This document shows positions 37,664 through 46,185 of a stretch of 62,455 bases of DNA, piece by piece. Below the pieces are notes generated by a model. It was not told where the DNA came from. It made no database searches and was given only the letters and a program-made list of their open reading frames with translations. The stretch's first letter is position 1. The number at the start of each line of letters is the position of its first letter. Origin of the DNA: JAQVEM01 sp964601205 (lineage in GTDB: Bacteria > Actinomycetota > Humimicrobiia > Humimicrobiales > Humimicrobiaceae); assembly GCA_964601205.1 (NCBI GenBank), contig CAZRML010000029.1, positions 1 through 62,455 of the forward strand, in the 5' to 3' direction. A program made the translations under genes and the position numbers.

Positions 37664-37673
37664 ATTTCATCAA

Positions 37674-38492
37674 CTATCTTATTTTCTTTCCAATAACAGC
37701 AGACATATTTCTTAACTGCCTTATCAGCTCTACCAATTCTTTTGTAGTCAATTGCTGTTGCCCGTCACTTAAAGCTTTGCCCGGGTTGATATGTGATTCT
37801 ACCAGAAGACCATCTGCACCCACGGCCATTGCAGCTCTGCTCATGGGAATGACCAGGTCGCTCTGCCCTACAGCATGAGAAGGGTCTATAAGTATCGGAA
37901 GTTTGCTTAATTTCTTAATAACAGGTACTGCCGACAAATCCAGTGTAAATCTTGTGCTGGTTTCAAATGTCCTTATTCCTCTTTCACACAGCACCACCTC
38001 AACATCTGCTTTATAAGTTAAATATTCAACAGCAAGCAGCCATTCTTTTATTGTGGATGCCCATCCTCTTTTCAGGATGACCTTTCTATTTTTCTTAGCT
38101 GCTACTTCACCGATCTTTTCAAGCAGGGCAAAATTTGACATATTCCTGGTACCAATTTGAAGTACATCCGCGCTATCCGCCACTATATCAACATTCTTGG
38201 TATCAGTAACTTCGGTCACTGTCTTAAGTCCATACTTCGCATTAATCTCTCTTAAATACCTTAAGCCTTCTTCCTTTAGACCCTGAAAGCTATAAGGAGA
38301 AGTTCTTGGTTTATAGGCCCCTCCTCTTATATATAAAAGACCCAGGTCTTTTATAACTTTCGCACTGGCCTCCAGCTGCTCCCAGCTTTCTATGGCGCAG
38401 GGACCCGCAATCACGGTAAAATATCCTTCCTTTACCAGTCTGCCGTTTTCGTTATTGTCAGTTTTTTTTGATTCTTCTTTATTATTTCCCAT
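37674..38492 (-). CDS. aroF: DAHP synthase (type I-beta)
   Basis: Condenses PEP and erythrose 4-phosphate, the first step of aromatic amino acid synthesis. The 272-aa enzyme belongs to the KDO8PS-like type I-beta class. It shows VIAGPCAIES, RGGAYKPRTSPYSFQG, DVLQIGTRNMSNF, LKRGWASTIKEWL, CERGIRTFE and PILIDPSHAVGQ. The N-terminal extension is only about 25 residues and holds no ACT-like or chorismate mutase domain. The mutase is encoded separately just upstream. Confidence 0.94.
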   Translation of the reverse strand: MGNNKEESKKTDNNENGRLVKEGYFTVIAGPCAIESWEQLEASAKVIKDLGLLYIRGGAYKPRTSPYSFQGLKEEGLRYLREINAKYGLKTVTEVTDTKNVDIVADSADVLQIGTRNMSNFALLEKIGEVAAKKNRKVILKRGWASTIKEWLLAVEYLTYKADVEVVLCERGIRTFETSTRFTLDLSAVPVIKKLSKLPILIDPSHAVGQSDLVIPMSRAAMAVGADGLLVESHINPGKALSDGQQQLTTKELVELIRQLRNMSAVIGKKIR

Positions 38493-38626
38493 CTGAATAT
38501 ATTTCTTTCTACTTATTTTATTTACAATATTTTTTAAAATAAAAATTTATCAACCTAAAATTGACTAACCTGCAGATAACCACCCTGCCATGTCTTAAAT
38601 TATAAATAGATAAAACTTAAATATTG

Positions 38627-38911
38627 CTAAAGATTCTCATCTTTTTCCAGTATCTGCACATTCCTTAATATGCTTTCAAAAATTTGAATAATATTGTCAT
38701 TGTAAAGAGGGCCCTTATTATACTTAACAATATTATCAAACAGCTCTTCCTCCCTTTTAGCATCATATAGGGGGAAATTTTGATCTTCCTTTAATTTTTT
38801 TATTTTCATCACTACAACTGCCCTTTTATTTAAAAAATCCACAATCTTTTTGTCTACCTGATTAATTTCCTCTCTATATTTATTCAACTTCTCCTTAAAT
38901 TCTTCTTTCAT
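38627..38911 (-). CDS. Chorismate mutase (AroQ type)
   Basis: Converts chorismate to prephenate for Phe and Tyr synthesis. The 94-aa helical protein has the AroQ pattern: YREEINQVDKKIVDFLNKRA, the basic KIKKLK segment, and YDAKREEELFDNI. I chose the ATG at 38911 with GAGGAG five bases upstream. The GTG at 38917 sits too close to that site. It lies between guaA and the type I-beta DAHP synthase, which it may bind and feedback-regulate, as in some Gram-positives (inference). Confidence 0.9.
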   Translation of the reverse strand: MKEEFKEKLNKYREEINQVDKKIVDFLNKRAVVVMKIKKLKEDQNFPLYDAKREEELFDNIVKYNKGPLYNDNIIQIFESILRNVQILEKDENL

Positions 38912-38963
38912 TAACACTCCTCATATAATAATATAAATAATATTTTACTTATTAAATTTTAAC

Positions 38964-40496
38964 TCATTCCCACTCTATAGTACTTGGCGGCTTTGAACTT
39001 ATATCATATACTACTCTGTTTACCCCTTCAACCTCATTTACAATTCTATTGCTTATTCTCTCCAGAACCCTGTGTGGAAGCCTCACCCAATCAGCAGTCA
39101 TGGCATCGGTACTGTTCACAGCTCTTATTATTATTGGATAGGAGTAAGTTCTTTCGTCACCCATCACTCCGACACTCCTTATACTCGGAAGAACGGCAAA
39201 AGACTGCCATATTTTTTCATATAACTTTGCTCTCTTTATTTCCTCAACAACTATCTCGTCTGCATCCTGTAGTATCTTTATTTTTTCCCCGGTAACTTCA
39301 CCGATTATTCTAATCGCCAGCCCGGGACCCGGGAAAGGTTGCCTCCATATTATTTCATCGGGAAGTCCCAGTTCTATCCCTATCTTCCGTATTTCATCCT
39401 TAAATAATAATCTTAAAGGTTCAATCAACTTAAGTTTCATGTCTTCAGGGAGCCCGCCAACATTATGATGTGACTTTATCTTTGCCGCATCCCTGGTACC
39501 GCTTTCAATAACATCCGAATACAGTGTGCCCTGCACCAGATACTTTGCATCTCTTGTTCTTAAAGCTTCCTCTTCAAATACCCTTATAAATTCAGTCCCG
39601 ATTATTTTCCTCTTCTTTTCCGGGTCTGTAACACCCACCAATTTTTTAAGGAACCTCTCGCTGGCATTTCTATGAATTAAATTGATTTTAAAATTTTCCT
39701 TAAATGTCCCCACAACTTTTTCTGCTTCCCCCTTACGCAGGAGACCATGGTCAACAAATATACAGGTAAGTTTATCACCGACAGCCTTGTTTACAAGAAC
39801 TGCGGCCACAGAAGAATCTACCCCGCCGCTTAACCCGCATATTACTCTCCCGTCCTTTACCTCGTCTTTTATTTTTTTTATCTGATTTTCAATAATGGAG
39901 ACCATTGTCCAGACTGGCGAGCACCCGCAGATATCAAACAAAAAGTTTTTAAGTATACCCATACCTGACGGGGTATGAATCACCTCGGGATGGAATTGTA
40001 TTCCGTATATTCTTTCTTTTGCATTCTCTATACCGGCTATAGGAAGATTCACAGTGGAAGCTATAGTATTAAACCCCGGAGGGACTTTCTTTACACTGTC
40101 TTTGTGACTCATCCAGCATACTTCTACTGGCTTTAAATCTTTAAACAGGGGTGAACCCAGGTTTAATTTTATTTTCATTTTGCCATATTCGTTATGGCCG
40201 GTGGCAGTAATTTCTCCACCAAATAATCTGGATATCAGCTGCATTCCATAACAAATTCCCAGTATTGGTATGCCCAGAGAAAAAATTCCTTTATCCATTA
40301 CAGGAATTTTCCCATCTCTGGATAGAATACTATACGGCGAACCGGATAATATCAAACCACTTGGCTTTTTATCTATTATTTCTTTTATATCAGCATCATA
40401 AGGAATAAGCTCAGAATAAACCCTCAGTTCCCTTATTCTCCTGGTAATCAACTGACTGTATTGTCCACCAAAATCTATGACCAGTACACTATCCAT
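38964..40496 (-). CDS. guaA: GMP synthase (glutamine-hydrolysing)
   Basis: Aminates XMP to GMP. The 510-aa protein has an N-terminal class I glutamine amidotransferase domain with Cys in ILGICYGMQLIS and the His/Glu pair in GIQFHPEVIHT. The ATP-PPase domain follows, with GLSGGVDSSVAAVL, LVQGTLYSDVIESG and HHNVGGLPEDM. The C-terminal dimerisation domain ends PPSTIEWE, the canonical GuaA end. It starts one base after guaB3 and forms with it the IMP-to-GMP route. Confidence 0.97.
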   Translation of the reverse strand: MDSVLVIDFGGQYSQLITRRIRELRVYSELIPYDADIKEIIDKKPSGLILSGSPYSILSRDGKIPVMDKGIFSLGIPILGICYGMQLISRLFGGEITATGHNEYGKMKIKLNLGSPLFKDLKPVEVCWMSHKDSVKKVPPGFNTIASTVNLPIAGIENAKERIYGIQFHPEVIHTPSGMGILKNFLFDICGCSPVWTMVSIIENQIKKIKDEVKDGRVICGLSGGVDSSVAAVLVNKAVGDKLTCIFVDHGLLRKGEAEKVVGTFKENFKINLIHRNASERFLKKLVGVTDPEKKRKIIGTEFIRVFEEEALRTRDAKYLVQGTLYSDVIESGTRDAAKIKSHHNVGGLPEDMKLKLIEPLRLLFKDEIRKIGIELGLPDEIIWRQPFPGPGLAIRIIGEVTGEKIKILQDADEIVVEEIKRAKLYEKIWQSFAVLPSIRSVGVMGDERTYSYPIIIRAVNSTDAMTADWVRLPHRVLERISNRIVNEVEGVNRVVYDISSKPPSTIEWE

Positions 40497-40497
40497 T

Positions 40498-41658
40498 TTA
40501 AAATCCCATTCCTACTTTCTGCTGTTGCTGCTGGAGTTTGCCTTCTGTTTTTATGGAAGGAGCAACCAGCACCTCGGCTTTCTGGAAGTCCTTGATATTT
40601 TCATATCCGCAGGTTGCCATTGAAGTCCTTAATGCCCCGAACAGGTTTAAGGTTCCATCATTCTCAAATGCAGGCCCCACCAGTATTTCCTTCAGGCTTG
40701 CTTTTATTTCCGTTTTTATCCTTGTTCCCCTCGGTAAGTCAGGGTGAAAAGTAGCCATACCCCAGTGATAACCTCTCCCCGGAGCTTCCCTGGCACTTGA
40801 AAGAGGAGAGCCTATCATAACCAGGTCTGCGCCGCAGGCAATAGCTTTCGCTATATCACCACCTGTACGCATCCCTCCATCAGCGATAACTAACGAGTAA
40901 TTTCCAGTTTCTTCCAGATGCCTCATCCTCGCTGCCGAGGCATCTGCGATAGCTGTAGCCTGAGGGGCACCAATACCCAGTACCTGCCTGGTGGTACAGG
41001 CGGCTCCGGGACCAACTCCTACCAGTACACCCACAGCACCCGTTCGCATGAGATGCAGGGAAGTTGAGTATGAGGAACAGCCACCAACTATTACCGGAAT
41101 AGAGCACTCCGGAATAAACTTCTTCAAATCCAGTGGCGTCTTTGTTTTACTAACATGTTCTGCACTTACCACAGTTCCCTGTACCACAAGAATATCAAGG
41201 CCGGCATCTACAGCTATTTTATAGTACTTTTCAACATTTTTTGGAGTCAGCGAGGCACATGCTATATCACTCCCATCCTTTATCTGTTTTATTCTTTTGG
41301 CTATCAGCTCTTCTTTTACTGGCTCGGTATAAATTTCCTGCATTTTCCTTGTAGCTTCCTCACTGGTAAATTTTGAGATTTTATCCAGAACCTCATCAGC
41401 TTCTTCGTATCTGCACTGTAAGCCCTCAAGATTGAGTACAGCAAGACCCCCCAATTTTCTCATTTCTATGGCAAATTTCACATCCACAACACCATCCATA
41501 GCTGAAGCAAGAACAGGCAAATCAAGTTTGAAATCTCCAATATTCACCGAAATATCAATATCTTCCGGGTCCCTGGTCCTTCTGCTTGGAACTATTGATA
41601 TTTCATCAAAACCATAGGACCTCCTGCCGGTTTTACCCTTACCAATTTCAATTTCCAT
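40498..41658 (-). CDS. guaB3: GuaB3-family IMP dehydrogenase-like protein
   Basis: An IMPDH-like TIM barrel of 386 aa, likely oxidising IMP to XMP. It lacks the two CBS domains of standard GuaB. It begins IGKGKTGRRSYGFDEISIVP, the GuaB3 signature well known from Actinobacteria. The active-site loop is VGPGAACTTRQVLGIG with its Cys, and IADGGMRTGGDIAKAIACGA follows. It ends in a Gln-rich tail. A strong AGGGGTG ribosome site precedes it. Direct linkage to guaA supports a role in GMP synthesis, although GuaB3 proteins elsewhere have little-studied activity. Confidence 0.88.
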   Translation of the reverse strand: MEIEIGKGKTGRRSYGFDEISIVPSRRTRDPEDIDISVNIGDFKLDLPVLASAMDGVVDVKFAIEMRKLGGLAVLNLEGLQCRYEEADEVLDKISKFTSEEATRKMQEIYTEPVKEELIAKRIKQIKDGSDIACASLTPKNVEKYYKIAVDAGLDILVVQGTVVSAEHVSKTKTPLDLKKFIPECSIPVIVGGCSSYSTSLHLMRTGAVGVLVGVGPGAACTTRQVLGIGAPQATAIADASAARMRHLEETGNYSLVIADGGMRTGGDIAKAIACGADLVMIGSPLSSAREAPGRGYHWGMATFHPDLPRGTRIKTEIKASLKEILVGPAFENDGTLNLFGALRTSMATCGYENIKDFQKAEVLVAPSIKTEGKLQQQQQKVGMGF

Positions 41659-41667
41659 TTACACCCC

Positions 41668-42315
41668 TTATTTCTTAATTTTTTTTTCTTCTTTATTTAT
41701 TAATCTTTTAATATTTTCCCTGTGAGTAATAAAAGTCAGCAGGCTCCAGCAAACCGCAGCAATTACTATTGCCCACACATATCCGGCAAAGAAAAATGCA
41801 ACAGGATTGGCAACAGCGCCGCCCAGCGAGGCTACGGATACTATTCTAAAAATAAAAAAAACAATAACCCATGTCCCCAGAATGATAACAGGCGGCAGTA
41901 TCTTTATCCCTAACGCACTATCTGCAATATTTACAAAGGGAAGCAGCGCAACACCTATAATTACTCCAAATGAAGCTGCTATCCCCTTTCCTCCCTTAAA
42001 CTTAATGTATACAGGAAAGTCATGACCCAGCACAACTACAACAGATACTACTGAAAGAAGTACTAAATCTCCAGGATAAATGAGATAAAGCACAAGTACA
42101 GGGATAAATCCTTTAATAATGTCAACAATAATAGTAATAACCCCATAAGCCGCGCCGAGGGTGCGGGTAACATTGGTACCACCTACATTCCCGCTCCCGT
42201 AATTTCTTATATCGTCACCTTTTTTTATTTTATGGATCACATACGCAGTCGGGAAAGAACCAAAAAGGTAAGCTGCGATTACAATTAAAGTTTTGTAAAA
42301 TAATTCAATTGCCAT
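41668..42315 (-). CDS. plsY: Glycerol-3-phosphate acyltransferase PlsY
   Basis: An integral membrane enzyme that transfers acyl from acyl-phosphate to glycerol 3-phosphate, the first step of phospholipid synthesis. The 215-aa protein has about five TM helices. The three conserved motifs are AYLFGSFPTAYV with GSGNVGGTNVTRTLG, then GHDFPVYIKFKGGKGIAAS, and the later THRENIKRLI near the C-terminus. It lies 9 bp upstream of guaB3. Confidence 0.95.
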   Translation of the reverse strand: MAIELFYKTLIVIAAYLFGSFPTAYVIHKIKKGDDIRNYGSGNVGGTNVTRTLGAAYGVITIIVDIIKGFIPVLVLYLIYPGDLVLLSVVSVVVVLGHDFPVYIKFKGGKGIAASFGVIIGVALLPFVNIADSALGIKILPPVIILGTWVIVFFIFRIVSVASLGGAVANPVAFFFAGYVWAIVIAAVCWSLLTFITHRENIKRLINKEEKKIKK

Positions 42316-42468
42316 ATTCGTAGTAGATGTTTAACTTCAGAAATTACAGAAAACTAAAAGATAAAAATTTTTAAGAACTATGTGAACCGGAAATTTTTAT
42401 CTCAAACCACATAAAATAATAATAAAAGAAATATTACTATAAGTTATTGATTTATTCAATTTATTAAG

Positions 42469-42577
42469 CGGGTATCTGGACTGGCTGCTACCAATCTCAG
42501 GTTAATTTTAAAAAATATCATGCATAAAAAAACATTCAATAGCATAATCAACCGGTCTCTTCCTATCGCACTACCCG
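42469..42577 (-). other. Possible structured element between the MinD-like gene and plsY
   Basis: CGGGTA (42469-42474) and TACCCG (42572-42577) form an inverted repeat that encloses about 97 bp and overlaps the stop codon of the upstream ATPase gene. On the minus strand the 3' part reads CAGTCCAGATACCCGC, which loosely resembles the 3' end of cobalamin riboswitches. The other conserved boxes of that class are missing and the element is too short. It may be a leader structure for plsY or a chance fold. Confidence 0.25.
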
Positions 42578-43467
42578 TTTCTCTCTTCCATTTTTTTAAT
42601 TAATTCCTCTACGCCCGGCATTTTTTTGTCATACTTAATGGGTTCCCCTTTTAACCATAACAGGGAAATTGAATTATCTTCATAAATTGTTCCTGCAGGC
42701 TCTATTCCATTCTTTATTAATTTTCTTTTTATATAGCTTTCTACATCTTTCCCCTTTATCTTGTTTAATAACACCATGACATCCCTGATTTTTGAGTTCA
42801 GAAATATTTTATTTGCTATTTTAACAAGTTTAGGATTATCCAGGTGCCTGGTAGCAGGCAATTTCCCGGCTCTTATCTGACCCACTATCTTTTTTATATC
42901 CGCTGCTATCTGGATGGAGGCGTTATTGGCATCAACTACAACAATAATCCAGTCCAGGCTGGTAATTACTCCCCTTGCAGGATCTTCCAGCCCAGCTTTC
43001 AGGTCTATTAAAGTTACAGGATTATCTCCAAAACCGGTTATTCTTAAATCTCTGCTTATTTTAGATATAGGACCATCACACCCTGCTCCCGGCCCCTTAT
43101 CTCCTATCTTGCCTGCCGTCAGGAAAAATATGCCCTCCTGACTTCGGGCATAATATTTATCAGATAGCTTATTTAAATAAATTTTTGCGCCGGGCAAAGG
43201 GGTGGGGTCATCAACCGGACAGGTTACCGACCCACCACTGAACGCAGCCCCCCCAAAATAATCTATAAGAGATGCAGGAAGTTTTTTTAGTCCCAGTGCC
43301 TGGTGGAGCCCTATATTAGTTGAATCAGCGTCCAGCACACATACTTTATATCCAGAATCTCTAAGAGCTCCTGCCAGTAAAGCTGTAACCGTACTTTTTC
43401 CGCTTCCTCCTTTTCCCAGTATACCTATTCTTCTTCCGGAAAGTTTTTTATTTTCTTTTACATTCAT
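42571..43467 (-). CDS. ParA/MinD/CooC-like P-loop ATPase
   Basis: A soluble 298-aa SIMIBI-class ATPase. The Walker A variant GILGKGGSGKSTVTALLAG is followed by VLDADSTNIGLHQALG and later VTLIDLKAGLEDPARGV. The order resembles CooC-type proteins that help insert nickel into CO dehydrogenase, but no CODH gene or clear CXC metal motif is present, so the partner is unknown. It lies upstream of plsY across a 255-bp gap and downstream of groEL across 473 bp. Confidence 0.75.
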   Translation of the reverse strand: MNVKENKKLSGRRIGILGKGGSGKSTVTALLAGALRDSGYKVCVLDADSTNIGLHQALGLKKLPASLIDYFGGAAFSGGSVTCPVDDPTPLPGAKIYLNKLSDKYYARSQEGIFFLTAGKIGDKGPGAGCDGPISKISRDLRITGFGDNPVTLIDLKAGLEDPARGVITSLDWIIVVVDANNASIQIAADIKKIVGQIRAGKLPATRHLDNPKLVKIANKIFLNSKIRDVMVLLNKIKGKDVESYIKRKLIKNGIEPAGTIYEDNSISLLWLKGEPIKYDKKMPGVEELIKKMEERNG

Positions 43468-43793
43468 TTTACCTGATTCCTATCTTTAAAATTTTTAATT
43501 CGCTAATTATTAATATTATAAAGTTAGCTTTGCCTAACTTTATAATATCTTTTAATTCTTCCCTGTCAAGGAAAAATTATTATTATAATTTACTCATAAA
43601 TTATCTCTTATTTTAAGTTAAGAATATTTATTTGACTTTCAGGTCCAAATATAAATTTTTTACGGGCTGGCTGCTTTAAATATTTTCAGCAAAAACACTC
43701 AGGATATTAACCCTTATATCAGAGGCTTTTCCTGGCGAATTTGATTATTTCATATACAGGAAATCAGTGGTCCAACATTATATCCCATAGAAT
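43468..43793. other. AT-rich gap upstream of the MinD-like ATPase gene
   Basis: There is no gene between the ATPase start and the groESL terminator. The sequence is AT-rich and contains a short inverted repeat (AAGTTAGGC-like at 43520-43545, with AAAGTTAGC against GCCTAACTTT). A promoter for the ATPase gene must lie here, but I cannot place one with confidence. Confidence 0.35.
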
Positions 43794-43832
43794 AATAAAA
43801 GAGGGCCGGTTTTAAAATTAAAACCGGCCCTC
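43794..43832 (-). terminator. groESL rho-independent terminator
   Basis: GAGGGCCGGTTTTAA pairs perfectly with its complement TTAAAACCGGCCCTC at 43801-43832. On the minus strand it is followed by TTTTATTATT. It stands about 110 bp after the groEL stop and is the strongest terminator-like hairpin in the window. Confidence 0.9.
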
Positions 43833-43940
43833 ATCTTATCTACAAATACCATGATGTCTACCAGTATCAGGCAGGTTTATGACAACTTAATTTAACTTTA
43901 ATAATATAAACCTTCCTGAGCCTGACTTACTCCTACCTCA

Positions 43941-45581
43941 TTACATCGGGGGCATTCCGCCATACCCTCCTCCTGGAGGCATCGCAGGTCCGGGTCCGGG
44001 TTTGTCTTTTTCAGGTTTTTCTGCAACAACCACTTCAGTCGTAAGCATGAGTGCTGCTATTGATGCAGCATTCTGCAGCGCGCTCCTGGTTACTTTTGCC
44101 GGGTCTATAATACCGGCATCTATCATATTTACATATTTCCCATTTAATGCATCAAGTCCTTCTCCCGGTTCCATCTTACTTACTTTCTCCACAACAACCG
44201 AACCCTCAAGTCCCGCATTGGCTGCGATTTGTCTGAGCGGTTCTTCAAGAGCTCTGGCTACGATAGCCGCACCGGTTTTCATATCGCCCTCAAATTTGCC
44301 GAGGTCAATCTTTTTAATTGTATTTATAAGAACAACTCCACCGCCTGCAACAATACCCTCTTCAACTGCAGCCTTTGTAGCTGATAGAGCATCTTCTATC
44401 CTGTGCTTCTTCTCCTTTAATTCCACTTCAGTTGCAGCTCCAACTTTTATTACTGCTACGCCGCCGGATAGTTTGGCCAGCCTTTCCTGTAATTTTTCCT
44501 TATCAAAATCCGAGTCACTCTGTTCTATCTCATTTTTAATCTGCTTTATCCTGCCTTTTATAGAGTTTATAGAACCTTTTCCTTCAACAACTGTTGTATT
44601 TTCTTTATCTACCTTAACCTGCCTTGCCGAGCCAAGCATCTCAAGGGTAACGTTCTCAAGCTTAATGCCAATCTCTTCACTTATCACTTTACCGTCGGTT
44701 ACAATGGCAATGTCTTCCAGCATAGCCTTTCGCCTGTCGCCAAACCCTGGAGCTTTCACAGCAACAACGGTCAATGTGCCCCTGAGTTTGTTAACTACTA
44801 TGGTAGCCAGAGCTTCGCCCTCAACATCTTCTGCAATTATTAAAAGCGGTTTTCCTGACTGCTGTATTTTCTCAAGAACCGGAATTAAATCTCCAACTGC
44901 TGCTATTTTCTGATTTGCTATAAGGATATAAGGGTCGCTCAGAACCGCTTCCATCCTCTCTGCATCGGTAACCATATAAGGAGATAGATAACCCTTATCA
45001 AACTGCAGACCCTCAACCAGCTCTATTTCTATACCAAATTTATTTGATTCCTCAACAGTAATAACTCCATCTTTTCCTACCTTGTCCATAGCATCAGCTA
45101 TGGTATTACCGATCTTTTCATCTGCAGCCGAAATAGCTGCAACTTCAGCTATTTTCTTTTTGTCAGTTGCAATATCCTGACTCATTTTTCCTATTTCATC
45201 TACAACTATATTAACTGCTTCTTCTATACCTTTTTTTAGCAACATTGGATTTGCTCCTGCTGCCACGTTTCTCAGGCCTTCTTTTACCATAGCCTGGGCA
45301 AGTATGGTAGCTGTGGTTGTACCATCACCAGCAACATCATTAGTTTTGGTAGCAACTTCTTTTAACAGCTGAACACCTGCGTTTTCAAAAACATCTTCCA
45401 CTTCAATTTCTCTTGCTATGGTTACGCCATCATTTGTAATGGTAGGAGAACCATATTTCTTATCAAGCACTACATTCCTACCCTTGGGGCCAAGGGTAAC
45501 TTTTATTGCATCAGCTATTGTATTTACCCCTTTTTCCAGAGATCTTCTTGCGACCTCATTATACTTTATTTCTTTTGCCAT
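43941..45581 (-). CDS. groEL: Chaperonin GroEL
   Basis: The 60-kDa chaperonin, forming the 14-subunit folding chamber with GroES. The 546-aa protein has LGPKGRNVVLDKKYGSPTIT, the ATP-site motif AGDGTTTATILAQ, the hinge AAVEEGIVAGGGVVLI and DAGIIDPAKVTRSALQNAAS. The C-terminal tail is PPGGGYGGMPPM, a Gly-Met-rich end. GGAGG precedes the ATG. It is the second gene of the CIRCE-controlled groESL operon. Confidence 0.98.
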   Translation of the reverse strand: MAKEIKYNEVARRSLEKGVNTIADAIKVTLGPKGRNVVLDKKYGSPTITNDGVTIAREIEVEDVFENAGVQLLKEVATKTNDVAGDGTTTATILAQAMVKEGLRNVAAGANPMLLKKGIEEAVNIVVDEIGKMSQDIATDKKKIAEVAAISAADEKIGNTIADAMDKVGKDGVITVEESNKFGIEIELVEGLQFDKGYLSPYMVTDAERMEAVLSDPYILIANQKIAAVGDLIPVLEKIQQSGKPLLIIAEDVEGEALATIVVNKLRGTLTVVAVKAPGFGDRRKAMLEDIAIVTDGKVISEEIGIKLENVTLEMLGSARQVKVDKENTTVVEGKGSINSIKGRIKQIKNEIEQSDSDFDKEKLQERLAKLSGGVAVIKVGAATEVELKEKKHRIEDALSATKAAVEEGIVAGGGVVLINTIKKIDLGKFEGDMKTGAAIVARALEEPLRQIAANAGLEGSVVVEKVSKMEPGEGLDALNGKYVNMIDAGIIDPAKVTRSALQNAASIAALMLTTEVVVAEKPEKDKPGPGPAMPPGGGYGGMPPM

Positions 45582-45613
45582 TATTTCTTTACCTCCTTCA
45601 AAAAATAAAACTT

Positions 45614-45901
45614 TTACTCTACGATTGCCAGAATGTCACTCTCTTTTATAATCAGATGTTCCTCTCCATCAATTTTTACTTCGGTCCCTGAATACTTGGA
45701 GTAAAGGACAACATCCCCGACCTTTACTTCCATAGGAACTTTGCTTCCTTTCTCGTCTCTTGCTCCACTGCCAACTGCAATTACTTTTCCTTCCTGTGGT
45801 TTTTCTTTCGCAGAATCTGGAAGAACGATTCCACTCTTAGTTTTCTCCTCACTGGGGTTTGGCTTTACCAGTAATCTGTCACCAAGCGGTTTGTATCCCA
45901 T
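45614..45901 (-). CDS. groES: Co-chaperonin GroES
   Basis: The 10-kDa lid of the GroEL chamber. The 95-aa protein shows YKPLGDRLLVKP, the mobile loop EEKTKSGIVLPDSAKEKPQE, VGDVVLYSKYSGTEVKIDGE and the C-terminal LIIKESDILAIVE. AGGAGG precedes the start. CIRCE and a promoter lie directly upstream. Confidence 0.98.
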   Translation of the reverse strand: MGYKPLGDRLLVKPNPSEEKTKSGIVLPDSAKEKPQEGKVIAVGSGARDEKGSKVPMEVKVGDVVLYSKYSGTEVKIDGEEHLIIKESDILAIVE

Positions 45902-45956
45902 TATTCTTTCCTCCTTTTTAAAATATTGTGCATTTACTTAAATACATTAAATAGAG

Positions 45957-45983
45957 TTAGCACTCTCATATATAGACTGCTAA
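45957..45983 (-). promoter_or_regulatory. CIRCE operator of groESL
   Basis: TTAGCACTC, nine bases, then GACTGCTAA: the HrcA-binding inverted repeat with the canonical N9 spacing and one mismatch from GAGTGCTAA. It lies just downstream of the predicted start point of the groES promoter. HrcA is encoded at 26711-27754. Confidence 0.93.
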
Positions 45984-45997
45984 CCCTTAAGAATAAT

Positions 45998-46003
45998 ATT
46001 ATA
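45998..46003 (-). promoter_or_regulatory. groESL promoter -10 box
   Basis: TATAAT on the minus strand, 14 bp upstream of CIRCE, places transcription start near the operator as in other CIRCE operons. The -35 region (TTTTCT at 17 bp) is weak. Confidence 0.55.
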
Positions 46004-46185
46004 ACGGAAACAAAAAATCAAGAAAAAATTTAGATAAATTTTAAACCGGAAACAAAAAATAACTCTAAGGCCGGCCCGGAATAGCCGGTGGTTTTATATT
46101 AATGCCTTTTACTTCGGATAGCTTAGAGTTAGCCATCCTTTTTCTCTTTTTATACAATTTATCAACCATATAAAATAAATTATAA

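Noticed and set aside
42469..42577. A cobalamin riboswitch call for this element
   Set aside because: Only a loose match to the 3' end is present. The other conserved boxes and the usual length are missing, so it is kept only as a possible structure.
44002..44913. A long plus-strand ORF (303 codons) opposite groEL
   Set aside because: Ser/Thr/Pro-rich antisense frames are a common by-product of codon bias in groEL. Nothing supports expression.
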